NCBI RefSeq assembly: GCF_030287445.1 | Contig: NZ_JASVWB010000001.1 | Location: 1-64,000, forward strand | Length of the DNA: 64,000 nt | Direction of reading: 5' to 3' | Origin: Streptomyces sp. ALI-76-A | Lineage (GTDB): Bacteria; Actinomycetota; Actinomycetes; Streptomycetales; Streptomycetaceae | Part shown: piece by piece, positions 8,446 through 15,809 of the stretch | Position numbering within the stretch: position 1 is the stretch's first letter | How the letters are laid out: every line of letters begins with the position of its first letter | Translations under genes and position numbers: made by a program | The notes under the pieces: model-generated | The model's database searches: none | What the model was told of the DNA's origin: nothing | What the model saw: only the letters and a program-made list of their open reading frames with translations

Positions 8446-9735
8446 ATGGGGTACACCGCCGTGCATGCGGGGTGGGGCCGGCTGGATGCGTCGCTGGACG
8501 ATCTCGGTTGTGGCCGGTCCTGGGCGGACGTCCACCGCGTGAAAGGGCTGGAGCTGGCGTGTCCGGAGTGCCGGGGAAGGGTGTTCGCGCGCATCTCCCC
8601 CCACCGCGCCAGGCACTTCTACCACCAGGTGCGGCCGCACGACTGCGCGCTGGCGAACGAGTCGCCGGAGCATCACCTGCTGAAACTGGAGCTGGCCACC
8701 GCCGCCCGGGCGGCGGGCTTCAGAGCTGAGCTGGAAGTCGGCAACGAAGCCCGGACCTGGCGTGCCGACGTACTGGTCTTCGACCGGCAGGACCGGCCGT
8801 TCATGGCGCTGGAGGCGCAGCTTTCGCCCATGACGCCGCAGGACGCGCGGATGCGGACGGATCGCTACGCGGCGGACGGTGTGGCGGTGTGCTGGGTGGC
8901 GATGGAGAGGCGGCCGTGGGAGCGCGGCGTGCCCTCCCTGCGGGTAGCGCCCCCCAGGGTCCGCGGGGACGCGTGGACGGTGCGCCATGGCATGGCGCGC
9001 TACACCTGGGCGGCGCCGCGCACGGTGAAGGCGAAGGCGGCGTGGACGCACATCAGCTGTTGTCTGGACGAGGCGGTCCGGTGGATTCTTCAGGGACGGG
9101 TCCATGCCCATACCGGCCCGGACGGCACGGTGTGGTGGACCGCCCACTCCTACGTCCACCTGGCCATCGCCCGGGCCCGGCTGGAGGCCGATGCCGAAGC
9201 CGTCCAACAGGCGGCTGCGGCCGAGCAACGCCGACGGGCCGCACAGCAGCAGGCCGCTGCCACCGAGCGAGCCCGACTGGCCGCCGAGCAGCGCAGACTG
9301 GCTGCCGAGGACCGTCGGCTGGCCGTCAAGGAAGAGGCGCATGAGGAGCAGCAGGCGGAGCAGGAGCGGCTGACGGACTTCTTCGAGCACGCGGGCATCA
9401 AGGCCGGGCTGTGGCCCGCGTTCATGCAGTTGGTCTGCTCCGCCTCCGGCAAGGCCGTCACATGCGGCGACCAGAGCCCCGCCCATGGCAACGGGCTGCT
9501 CCTCTACAGCCGTCCGCGCAAGGGGGCCGGGTTCCAGCTGGCCGGTGTGGTGTGCCCGGACCCCTTAGCGCTCGCCGAGTGGCCTGCGGACCTGACCATC
9601 CTGGTCCCCGGCCGGGCCTGGCTGTTGCGTATCGAGGCAGCCGCCCAAAGCCCGCTGAAGGTCGCCGTCTTGGATCCGGCCACCAAGCAGTGCACCTACG
9701 AACGGGTCGGCCCCCGGACCGCGACGCTGACGTGA
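8446..9735 (+). CDS. CoiA-like nuclease-domain protein (429 aa)
   Basis: The N-terminal third carries a zinc-knuckle-like LACPECRGRVFAR, then HFYHQ and SPEHHLLKLELATAA, and a nuclease-like core TWRADVLVFD...ALEAQLS. This arrangement is typical of competence-protein CoiA-like families (a D...ExQ variant of the PD-(D/E)xK fold). Residues about 245-310 form an alanine/glutamine/arginine-rich coiled coil, followed by a globular C-terminal domain. An SD-like GGAGGGGG precedes the ATG. A role in handling incoming DNA is possible. It is divergent from the other nuclease-like gene. Confidence 0.72.
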   Translation: MGYTAVHAGWGRLDASLDDLGCGRSWADVHRVKGLELACPECRGRVFARISPHRARHFYHQVRPHDCALANESPEHHLLKLELATAARAAGFRAELEVGNEARTWRADVLVFDRQDRPFMALEAQLSPMTPQDARMRTDRYAADGVAVCWVAMERRPWERGVPSLRVAPPRVRGDAWTVRHGMARYTWAAPRTVKAKAAWTHISCCLDEAVRWILQGRVHAHTGPDGTVWWTAHSYVHLAIARARLEADAEAVQQAAAAEQRRRAAQQQAAATERARLAAEQRRLAAEDRRLAVKEEAHEEQQAEQERLTDFFEHAGIKAGLWPAFMQLVCSASGKAVTCGDQSPAHGNGLLLYSRPRKGAGFQLAGVVCPDPLALAEWPADLTILVPGRAWLLRIEAAAQSPLKVAVLDPATKQCTYERVGPRTATLT

Positions 9736-9876
9736 AACGCATCAGGTCCCGGCGGGTGAGCGCCTATCGACGGCAGAGGAGGTGTCGGGGGCCCGGTGCC
9801 GGTGATGGCGCTACTCGGTCGAGTGAACGTGCCATGGCGCGGGAACTTGCAGGCGCACGGACGCGTCGTGCCGGGC

Positions 9877-10092
9877 ATGAAGCCGATCAGCGAAGCGCAC
9901 GTGGCGCAGCCGGGCCTGGCCGTCGTCGACGTCGCAGCGTGCGACGACCAGACCGCGTTCGCCGTTCAGGCGCTGTTTGCCGGGCGCTGGGCGACCGCGT
10001 CGGCCGACCGCACGATTCGAGTGCCGGGCGAGCCGGGTGTACGGCTGCGCTGCTACCTCGATGTCCGCCAGGAGCTCGGATCACAGCTGTAA
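9877..10092 (+). CDS. DUF6207 family protein (71 aa)
   Basis: Starting at MKPISEAHVAQPGLAVVDVA, the sequence has the conserved Streptomyces DUF6207 pattern: AEPGL/VVVDVAA, then FAGRWATASADRTIRVPGEP and GVRLRCYLDVRQ. Function unknown. The internal ATG at 9877 is chosen because family members begin there; a longer reading frame opens at 9796. A second, frameshifted copy lies at 35804-36057. Confidence 0.75.
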   Translation: MKPISEAHVAQPGLAVVDVAACDDQTAFAVQALFAGRWATASADRTIRVPGEPGVRLRCYLDVRQELGSQL

Positions 10093-10143
10093 GGCCCGAA
10101 GCCGGCTGCGGGGACCTTCGCCGCGTCTCGACGGTTCAGCTGC

Positions 10144-10800
10144 TTACGTGGCTGGCTCGTACTCGACGTGCTGCGCCGGGCAGTTGCCGGCCAGTTCGTG
10201 CAGGGCCGCCAGCTCGAGTTCGTCCGCGGTCAGGCTCCAGCGGAGTTTGGTGGCCACCCACTCAGCGGCGTAGCGACAGTGGGCGTCGGCCGCGGGCGGG
10301 AGCCACTGGGCCGGGTCCTGGTCGGCTTTGCTGCGGTTGGAACGGGCGGTGACCGCGACCAGCGATGCCTCCTGGCCCTGGTCGTTGGCGTAGGCCTCGC
10401 GGCGCTGCGCGCTCCAGGCCGATGCTCCACTGTCCCAGGCTTCGGCGAGGGGCACCATATGGTCGATGTCCAGGCCGGATGCCGACTCCCCGGTGACGCC
10501 GTCGTAGTAGGAGAACCAGCTCCCGCCCTCGATGCGGCAGTTCGCTCCGATGGTCGGTGCTTGGACGGCTTCGTGGATGAGGACCTCGGCGCGGGTGTGG
10601 CAGCCGTCGGTCGGGGTGTCGCCGGCATTCCAGTGGCGGAAGCTCTCACGGGTGTAGCCCTCACGCGACTCCGTACCCACAGAGAGTCTGTCGACCGCTT
10701 CCGTCAGGGGCAGCGTCTCTGCAGCGTGGGCGGGTGAGGAGACGGTGGCGGACAGGATGACGAGAGCAGCGGCGAGGCCGCGCAGCACGGACTTGACCAT
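10144..10800 (-). CDS. Secreted HNH-type nuclease (218 aa)
   Basis: A signal peptide (VLRGLAAALVILSATVSS, cleavage after AHA near residue 26) precedes a DUF1524/GmrSD-C-like HNH domain. The key residues are LDIDHMVPLAEAWDSGA, the basic/aromatic RREAYAND and NRSKADQDPAQWLPP. Exported HNH proteins of this form are widespread in Streptomyces and are presumed extracellular nucleases. It is monocistronic. Confidence 0.85.
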   Translation of the reverse strand: MVKSVLRGLAAALVILSATVSSPAHAAETLPLTEAVDRLSVGTESREGYTRESFRHWNAGDTPTDGCHTRAEVLIHEAVQAPTIGANCRIEGGSWFSYYDGVTGESASGLDIDHMVPLAEAWDSGASAWSAQRREAYANDQGQEASLVAVTARSNRSKADQDPAQWLPPAADAHCRYAAEWVATKLRWSLTADELELAALHELAGNCPAQHVEYEPAT

Positions 10801-11111
10801 GCACCTGTGATAGCGACACAGGGCGGGGCGCAGTCAGCACTTTCCTTGGGGCGCCGCCCGTGTGAGTGGAATGGTCATACCGGCGCGGGGGCGGTGTCTG
10901 CACCGCACAGGACCTGCGTAGCGGCACAGGGGGTCGAGGACTGTGCCGCGAGCGCGACGCGACCTGGGCGCGGCCACTACGCCGCGCACACCGCTGTGTT
11001 GGCCGACTCCCCTGCTCCGGGCCACGGCCGCCAGTGAGTCCGGCCAGGAGGGGGCTTGGTTGGGACTATTTACGCATTGGCGGTGGCCGCCAGCCCGCCA
11101 TCAACAGGCCG
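10801..11111. other. Intergenic region without a recognised gene
   Basis: These 311 bases separate the leader end of the HNH gene from the 3' end of the next minus-strand gene. I see no convincing reading frame, strong hairpin or repeat. Confidence 0.4.
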
Positions 11112-11609
11112 TCAGGTAGCGGAGCGTGGTGTTCGGCTGAGCCGGTGCAGGGTGCGGCAATGGAGGTCGCTTTCGACGCCAATGCCCAGGTGAGCGAAGA
11201 GGGGATCCTGTTTCTGGAGTGCGACTGCGGCGCGGGCAGTGTCTTCCGTGTCGGGGTAGATCCACAGGCTGACGCGGCCGGTGTCCGCGTGGGCGGCGAT
11301 GTCTACGAAGGTCTGGCGTTCGTGGCTGGTCTGTGGTGTGTAGCGGACTGCCAGTTCGAAGCGTGCGGGAGTGCGGCCGTACAGCAGGAGCAGGATGTGC
11401 TTGTGGTCGGGTGTGACTTTCCACCGGGCGTCGATGGTGGTCCCGCTGGTCTGGATGCCGGTGGTGAGGTCGAGGGAGGCTTCGGTGTAGGCCTCGTCGA
11501 GTCCTTCTACGGCGTCCCGGGCGACGGGCTGCATCAGCATCAACTCTGGTCCCACGCGGACCGTGAGGGGGAAGGCCTCGGCGTCGATGGTCACCATCTC
11601 GTCGGTCAT
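11112..11609 (-). CDS. Hypothetical protein (165 aa)
   Basis: This soluble protein starts MTDEMVTIDAEAFPLTVRV and alternates beta-like segments (KHILLLLYGRTPARFELAVRY, then VSLWIYPDTEDTA). No motif identifies an enzyme and no membrane span is seen. The last ~15 residues are basic. Function unknown. Confidence 0.6.
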   Translation of the reverse strand: MTDEMVTIDAEAFPLTVRVGPELMLMQPVARDAVEGLDEAYTEASLDLTTGIQTSGTTIDARWKVTPDHKHILLLLYGRTPARFELAVRYTPQTSHERQTFVDIAAHADTGRVSLWIYPDTEDTARAAVALQKQDPLFAHLGIGVESDLHCRTLHRLSRTPRSAT

Positions 11610-11855
11610 GGGCGCAGTTTAGACCGGGTTCTGGGGATGACCTGGGGCTCAAGTGGGGCCAACTTTCTGGCTTTCGTCCAGGGCAGGCATGGGTCGAGGC
11701 CGCCGCTGACTTCGGTCGCCCGGCACGAAGGGCTTCGCTCCGCCGGAGGCGGGCGCGGTGGGCGACGGTGCTGCGCGCAGCGCGTTTTCGAGGTGCCCGT
11801 GCCTGGCGGCTTCGTCTTTCGGTGCTGTGTCAGTGCCGCTGCCACACTGCCGGCC

Positions 11856-12128
11856 ATGTCGCTCGCTGATCTCACTCTCGACCTGTGGCGGACCTTCGAC
11901 GAGGTCACCGCCCGGCGGACCGCCCAGAATGTCGCTGACCACGTGGGCGGCCGGCTCTCACGCGTCGAGGCCACCGAATACCTCGGCGCCCCGCTGTACC
12001 GTGTCCGGGTCGTGCGGGACGGGCAGGAGTTCGCCCTGATACCTGGAGGCCGGGTGTCCCTGGGCTTCGACCTCGACACCTGGTGCTGCTACTCCTGCTG
12101 GACAAACGGCAGCAGGAGTAGCACCTGA
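11856..12128 (+). CDS. Hypothetical protein (90 aa)
   Basis: Starting MSLADLTLDLWRTFDEVTA, it reads as a small alpha/beta protein (YLGAPLYRVRVVRDGQEFAL, then RVSLGFDLDTW). The last residues (CCYSCWTNGSRSST) are encoded by the inverted repeat at 12089-12121, so the native end may have been replaced. Function unknown. Confidence 0.5.
   Translation: MSLADLTLDLWRTFDEVTARRTAQNVADHVGGRLSRVEATEYLGAPLYRVRVVRDGQEFALIPGGRVSLGFDLDTWCCYSCWTNGSRSST
12089..12121. repeat. Perfect 12-bp inverted repeat
   Basis: CTACTCCTGCTG (12089-12100) and CAGCAGGAGTAG (12110-12121) are separated by 9 bases. There is no following T-run, so it is not a classical Rho-independent terminator, although Streptomyces can terminate without one. 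It separates the 90-aa gene from a gene remnant. Confidence 0.7.
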
Positions 12129-12763
12129 GTTCGCTCGCGCAGGTGCCGCTGGCCATGTGGCTGTGGTGGGACGGCTACGTACCCACCCGGCAGGCGCAGC
12201 GGGCGTGGACGACGTGGGTCGGGCGCGGCAGGCGCAACCAGGAGGTGGCCCGCGAGGGCGCCCTCGGCCTGCTGGAACAGGTCGGACATCAGCTGGCCAC
12301 GCCGACCGCGCGGGCCCGGTTCGTGCGGATCATCACCTAGCTAGGCAACGGCAAGGCCCTGACGGTGCGCGGGCGAGCCGAGCTGCTGGACACCGTGCGG
12401 GACGTGATGGAACCGGACACCGTCTTCGCCGCCAGTGGTCTCGTCCGCGCGCTCGGCCCCGCGCAGACACCGATGACCGTCGAGGCCGTCGTACCCCACA
12501 TCGAGGCCCTGTCGGCTGCGCTGGGCCGCACCCTGAACGGGAAGGTGGACGCCCCGCTGCTGGAACGGGCCCGGGCCGTCCACCGTGCCTCCATGGCCGA
12601 CTACCTCGCCGAGCGCGGTGACCTCGCGGCCGAGGCCGGATACCTGGCCGACCTCTTCCGCGAGCCCACTCTCCAGGAGCAGTTCGACCAGGCCGGACGC
12701 CAGCTTCTGCTCGTTCTCGGCATGGAACTGATCCACCGCCGGCCCCAGGCGCACCCGGTGTGA
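12122..12763 (+). pseudogene. Broken gene with an in-frame amber codon
   Basis: One frame reads SSLAQVPLAMWLWWDGYVP to RFVRIIT, then TAG at 12338-12340, then continues in the same frame (LGNGKALTVRGRAELLDTV) for 140 residues to RPQAHPV. It has no start codon upstream because a stop lies at 12119. It looks like the C-terminal ~210 residues of a protein that lost its 5' end at the inverted repeat and then gained a nonsense codon. Family not recognised. Confidence 0.55.
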
Positions 12764-13114
12764 CGGCGGGCTGCGGGGCGGGCCGCCCGGGGCGCGCTGC
12801 TCTCAGACACGCGGCCGCTCGGCCGGATTGCTCAGCCTGTGCGGTGCAGCCGTGGGGGCCGCCGGAAGAGCCGAGGCGGCTGTCGCCGGGAGCCCCCGTC
12901 TTGAGCGGCCTGCGATCAAGACAGGCATCTTGCGTCCGTCGATCAACGTAGTTCGTTTCCTAGGACACGGTTTCCCGTTTCGCGCTAGGCGATGGGGAGT
13001 TGGGCGTAGAAGCGTGGGCCGCTGGCAGTGGTTGCCAGCGGCGCACCCGCTCCAGGCTAGACGGTACTGGCATGTTTCACCCCTTGGACCCGGGGAGCGC
13101 AGTACACGCAAGGC
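12764..13114. other. Intergenic region with a 10-bp hairpin
   Basis: No gene is supported here. GCCGCTGGCA (13018-13027) and TGCCAGCGGC (13033-13042) form a perfect 10-bp stem with a 5-base loop about 70 bases upstream of the next gene, so it could be an operator or a leader hairpin for the downstream trio. Confidence 0.5.
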
Positions 13115-14185
13115 ATGCAGCGGGTCTACCGGCACGCTCTGCGTGAGGGGCGGATCAGCCCGGAGGTGTACCGCGTGCTGTCGGGCACCGTCGGCGCCCA
13201 GGAGATGCACGACCTTCTCGGGGTTCCCGCGCACCGGTTGTGGGCGGCCGCGGTCCATCAGCAGGTGCTGCTGTCCGGACCGGGCGCGAACGCCATGAAC
13301 CGGCTGGTCAAGCAGGAGTTCGGGATGGCCAAGGCCGACCGGCAGCGCATCAGCGAGCGGCTGGCGCCGATGACGCTGTCTGCCTATCGCAGCCAGGAAG
13401 GCATCGAGCAGGCGCTGCGGGCCTTCGGCAATGGCGGCACGATCACCGACCGCGTGTGGAAGCAGCCGTGGAACCTGACCCGAGGCAGCGAGGTGTCCGA
13501 GGTCCTCGACGACATCCTCGACCGTGCCCTGGCCGGCGAGGCTAGCGCGGTGGCGGAGCTGACCGTGCTCGGCGGGACCGCCGCGATCCTCGATGGCTAC
13601 ATCACCCGGGACCGCGGCTCGAAGGAGGGCATCGACCGCGGCAGTGGCAGTGCGCCTTTCCGGACGACGCCGGTGAACCTGCTCGACGTGCTGTCGAAGA
13701 CCGCTGGCGGGCTGCGGATGCTGCACTCCATCGCCCGTGCCCACGTCGCCGCGGACCCGGCTGTCCTGCCCAAGCAGTTCCACACCCAGGACCGCGAGAT
13801 CGACGGGCAGCTCGTTCGGGACGGCGAGCGCGTGCTCGACAAGGCCGGCGAGCAGGTCATCATCGACTACGAGTGGGACCTCGTCTACGCCGCCGACCCG
13901 GCCAGGGCCCTGGCCACCATCGCCAAAAACAGCCGCGAGCCGCTTGAGACTGAGGCGGAGGACGTGCGCCAGCGCCGACTGCTCGCGAGCGGCGTCGTCT
14001 CCGCGCTCGAGGCCGCGCGAGCGCTCGCCCGCATGCACAAGAGCCGCGGTCCGGGGGTGTTCGGCCACGTCGACACCGTCGACGAGCTGCGCGAGCAGCT
14101 GAGGCAGGCCGAGGAGATCCTCCTGCGCTTCGGGCCGTCCCGGACCTCCTTCCTCCTCGACGAGGACGAGGAGGGCGGAGAGTGA
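13115..14185 (+). CDS. Hypothetical protein (356 aa), first of a coupled trio
   Basis: A mostly helical cytoplasmic protein (RISPEVYRVLSGTVGAQEMH near the N-terminus, a long charged helix RQRRLLASGVVSALEAARAL, and an acidic C-terminus DEDEEGGE). No known motif. Its stop overlaps the next start (GTGA), and that gene overlaps a third in the same way, so the three are translationally coupled. The set resembles accessory genes on actinomycete plasmids, but I cannot name a function. Confidence 0.65.
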   Translation: MQRVYRHALREGRISPEVYRVLSGTVGAQEMHDLLGVPAHRLWAAAVHQQVLLSGPGANAMNRLVKQEFGMAKADRQRISERLAPMTLSAYRSQEGIEQALRAFGNGGTITDRVWKQPWNLTRGSEVSEVLDDILDRALAGEASAVAELTVLGGTAAILDGYITRDRGSKEGIDRGSGSAPFRTTPVNLLDVLSKTAGGLRMLHSIARAHVAADPAVLPKQFHTQDREIDGQLVRDGERVLDKAGEQVIIDYEWDLVYAADPARALATIAKNSREPLETEAEDVRQRRLLASGVVSALEAARALARMHKSRGPGVFGHVDTVDELREQLRQAEEILLRFGPSRTSFLLDEDEEGGE

Positions 14186-14370
14186 GCGCCGGCTTCCTGC
14201 GGCTAAAGGGTGCGGTGGCCGGTGGCCGCACGTCCGGCCGCGACGTTGGGCTGTCGTCGGTATCGGTGGACTCGGCCGGTCCGGTGGCGGGACACCGCCG
14301 GGGCGCGGTGTCCCAGGAACGCCGCTTTGAGTCGCTGCTCGAGGCCCATACAGAGGGGTGGGGCCGGTGA
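14182..14370 (+). CDS. Small basic protein (62 aa), second of the trio
   Basis: The GTG start overlaps the stop of the previous gene by four bases and is preceded by GGAGGGCGGAG, a strong ribosome site. The product is serine-, glycine- and arginine-rich with no membrane span. Its reality rests on the double GTGA coupling rather than on homology. Confidence 0.5.
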   Translation: MSAGFLRLKGAVAGGRTSGRDVGLSSVSVDSAGPVAGHRRGAVSQERRFESLLEAHTEGWGR

Positions 14371-14732
14371 GCGCGCCTGTCTCGCAGCAGTCCCGCTTCG
14401 GCGGGATCCGGCCGGCGGCCGTAAGCGTGGTCAGCGGCAGCGCGGTCGTCACGGCCCTGACGATGGCCAACGCCCCCTGGCAAGCCGTGGTTCTGACCGT
14501 GCTGGCCACGCTCGTGGTCTCGCTCGTTCTCGGCCTGGCCAAGATCGTGGTACCCGATGAGTCCGAGCACAAGCGGGACCTGCTGCTCGCCTACTTCCGC
14601 TACCTCGAGCGCCGGGCCAAACATCGCGAGCGCCGGGCTGAACTGCGTAAGCGCCGACGGCAGCAGAGAGAAGGCCTGAATCCGCAGGAGCAGCGCGACC
14701 GGGCCACTGGAGGTGATCGCGCACTTCCGTGA
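14367..14732 (+). CDS. Membrane protein with basic tail (121 aa), third of the trio
   Basis: The GTG start overlaps the preceding stop (GTGA). Two hydrophobic segments (AVSVVSGSAVVTALTMA and AVVLTVLATLVVSLVLGLA) are followed by a long basic, probably coiled cytosolic tail (about 72-107; YLERRAKHRERRAELRKRR). This could anchor the 356-aa partner at the membrane; that is inference from the coupling. Confidence 0.6.
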   Translation: MSAPVSQQSRFGGIRPAAVSVVSGSAVVTALTMANAPWQAVVLTVLATLVVSLVLGLAKIVVPDESEHKRDLLLAYFRYLERRAKHRERRAELRKRRRQQREGLNPQEQRDRATGGDRALP

Positions 14733-14938
14733 TCAGCTGCCGGAGGTCGGCCCGGCTGTCGACTTAGTCGGCCGGGCCACCGCCGCCTGATGCCGGTGGC
14801 CCGGCTTCCGGCTCAAGCACGTCTCGCGTACCAACCGTGTACGGAAGGCGTGCCCCCGCCCGGACACGAGGCGCCTGCGAGGGCGGTCTTCCGCGCGTGG
14901 GCGGGGCTACCAAAGCGTGCTGCCGTACGGACACGTTT

Positions 14939-14969
14939 CCTCTACCTGCGGTAGAGGTGCGCGGTAGAG
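14939..14969 (+). promoter_or_regulatory. Operator of the toxin-antitoxin pair
   Basis: CCTCTACC-TGC-GGTAGAGG (14939-14957) is a perfect 8-bp inverted repeat, and a third half-site CGGTAGAG follows at 14962-14969. It ends 8 bases before the antitoxin ATG. Ribbon-helix-helix antitoxins normally bind such arrays and repress their own operon. Confidence 0.7.
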
Positions 14970-14977
14970 TGAGGAAC

Positions 14978-15253
14978 ATGGCAGCAGACGAGACGAGCAT
15001 CAAGGTGAGCGCGGCCGCGCGGGACCGGCTGGCGCGGTTGGCGGCCGAGCACGGCACGACCATCCGCAGCCTGGTCGAGGAGCTGGCGCAGAGCACGCCG
15101 ACGCAAGCCGAATACGCCGAGCGTGCCGAGTTGGCCCGCGCCGAGCTCACCTCCGCCCTCGGCGGCGCGCCGAGTCCGGAGGCGGAAGCGAAGGCCCGTG
15201 CGCTGCTGGAGCGCCTGGGCGGGGCGCGGCACGGCTCGCAGACGGCCGCGTAG
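14978..15253 (+). CDS. Ribbon-helix-helix antitoxin (91 aa)
   Basis: MAADETSIKVSAAARDRLAR followed by AEHGTTIRSLVEELAQ is the short strand-helix-helix of MetJ/Arc-type (VapB-like) antitoxins. The C-terminal half is alanine- and glutamate-rich and would wrap the toxin. The ATG is chosen over upstream starts because GAGG lies just before it and the operator lies directly upstream. The stop overlaps the toxin start by one base (TAGTG). Confidence 0.82.
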   Translation: MAADETSIKVSAAARDRLARLAAEHGTTIRSLVEELAQSTPTQAEYAERAELARAELTSALGGAPSPEAEAKARALLERLGGARHGSQTAA

Positions 15254-15651
15254 TGGCGGCGATCGCGGTCGTCCTGGACCACACGACCGCCGCCGCGTTG
15301 TACGACCCGAAGGATCCGTTCAACGAGGCGGTCGCCGCGTTCTACGTGCAGGCCTCCGGCGGACTCGGTGATCTGTATGCGCCGGTGCTGTCGCTGACGG
15401 CCGGTGACGCCGAGCGGCCCGGCCTGCTCGGCTACATCAAGGGGCTGCGGTTCATCCGGATCGAGGCGTTCGACACCGACGCCGCGGTCACCGCCACCGA
15501 ACTGCTGCGGTTCGGGCACTCCTGGGCCGCCGTCCACGCCATCCACGCCGCCCGCCCCTCCCCCGCCCACCCCAGTGGACGGTACCTGCTCACCCTCACC
15601 CCCAAGGCATACGCGGGCACCGGCGTTCAAGCCGTCCACCCCGACCAGTAG
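15253..15651 (+). CDS. PIN-like toxin (132 aa)
   Basis: The N-terminal VVLDHTTAAALYDPKD fits strand 1 and the first acidic residue of a PIN domain, and LRFGHSWAAVHAIHAARPS fits the later helical part. Some canonical PIN acidic residues are not obvious, so ribonuclease activity is uncertain. The GTG start overlaps the antitoxin stop by one base, the usual arrangement for a type II pair. The pair lies directly upstream of the kinase gene. Confidence 0.65.
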   Translation: MAAIAVVLDHTTAAALYDPKDPFNEAVAAFYVQASGGLGDLYAPVLSLTAGDAERPGLLGYIKGLRFIRIEAFDTDAAVTATELLRFGHSWAAVHAIHAARPSPAHPSGRYLLTLTPKAYAGTGVQAVHPDQ

Positions 15652-15809
15652 CCGTCCGCCGCCCCGGCGGCAGAAGACGGTCGCCCCCGCCTGCCCCCGC
15701 GATGGGCCTGGTGCTGTTTCGCCGGGAGCGGCACCGCTCGCACAAGGGCGGGTGGGTCTTTTGTTCTGATGTGCCCGGCCGCGAGGCTGAGGTGTTTTCC
15801 GGAGGAACT

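Noticed and set aside
12803..14572. 589-codon minus-strand frame
   Set aside because: Antisense to the coupled trio with low-complexity composition and no domain.
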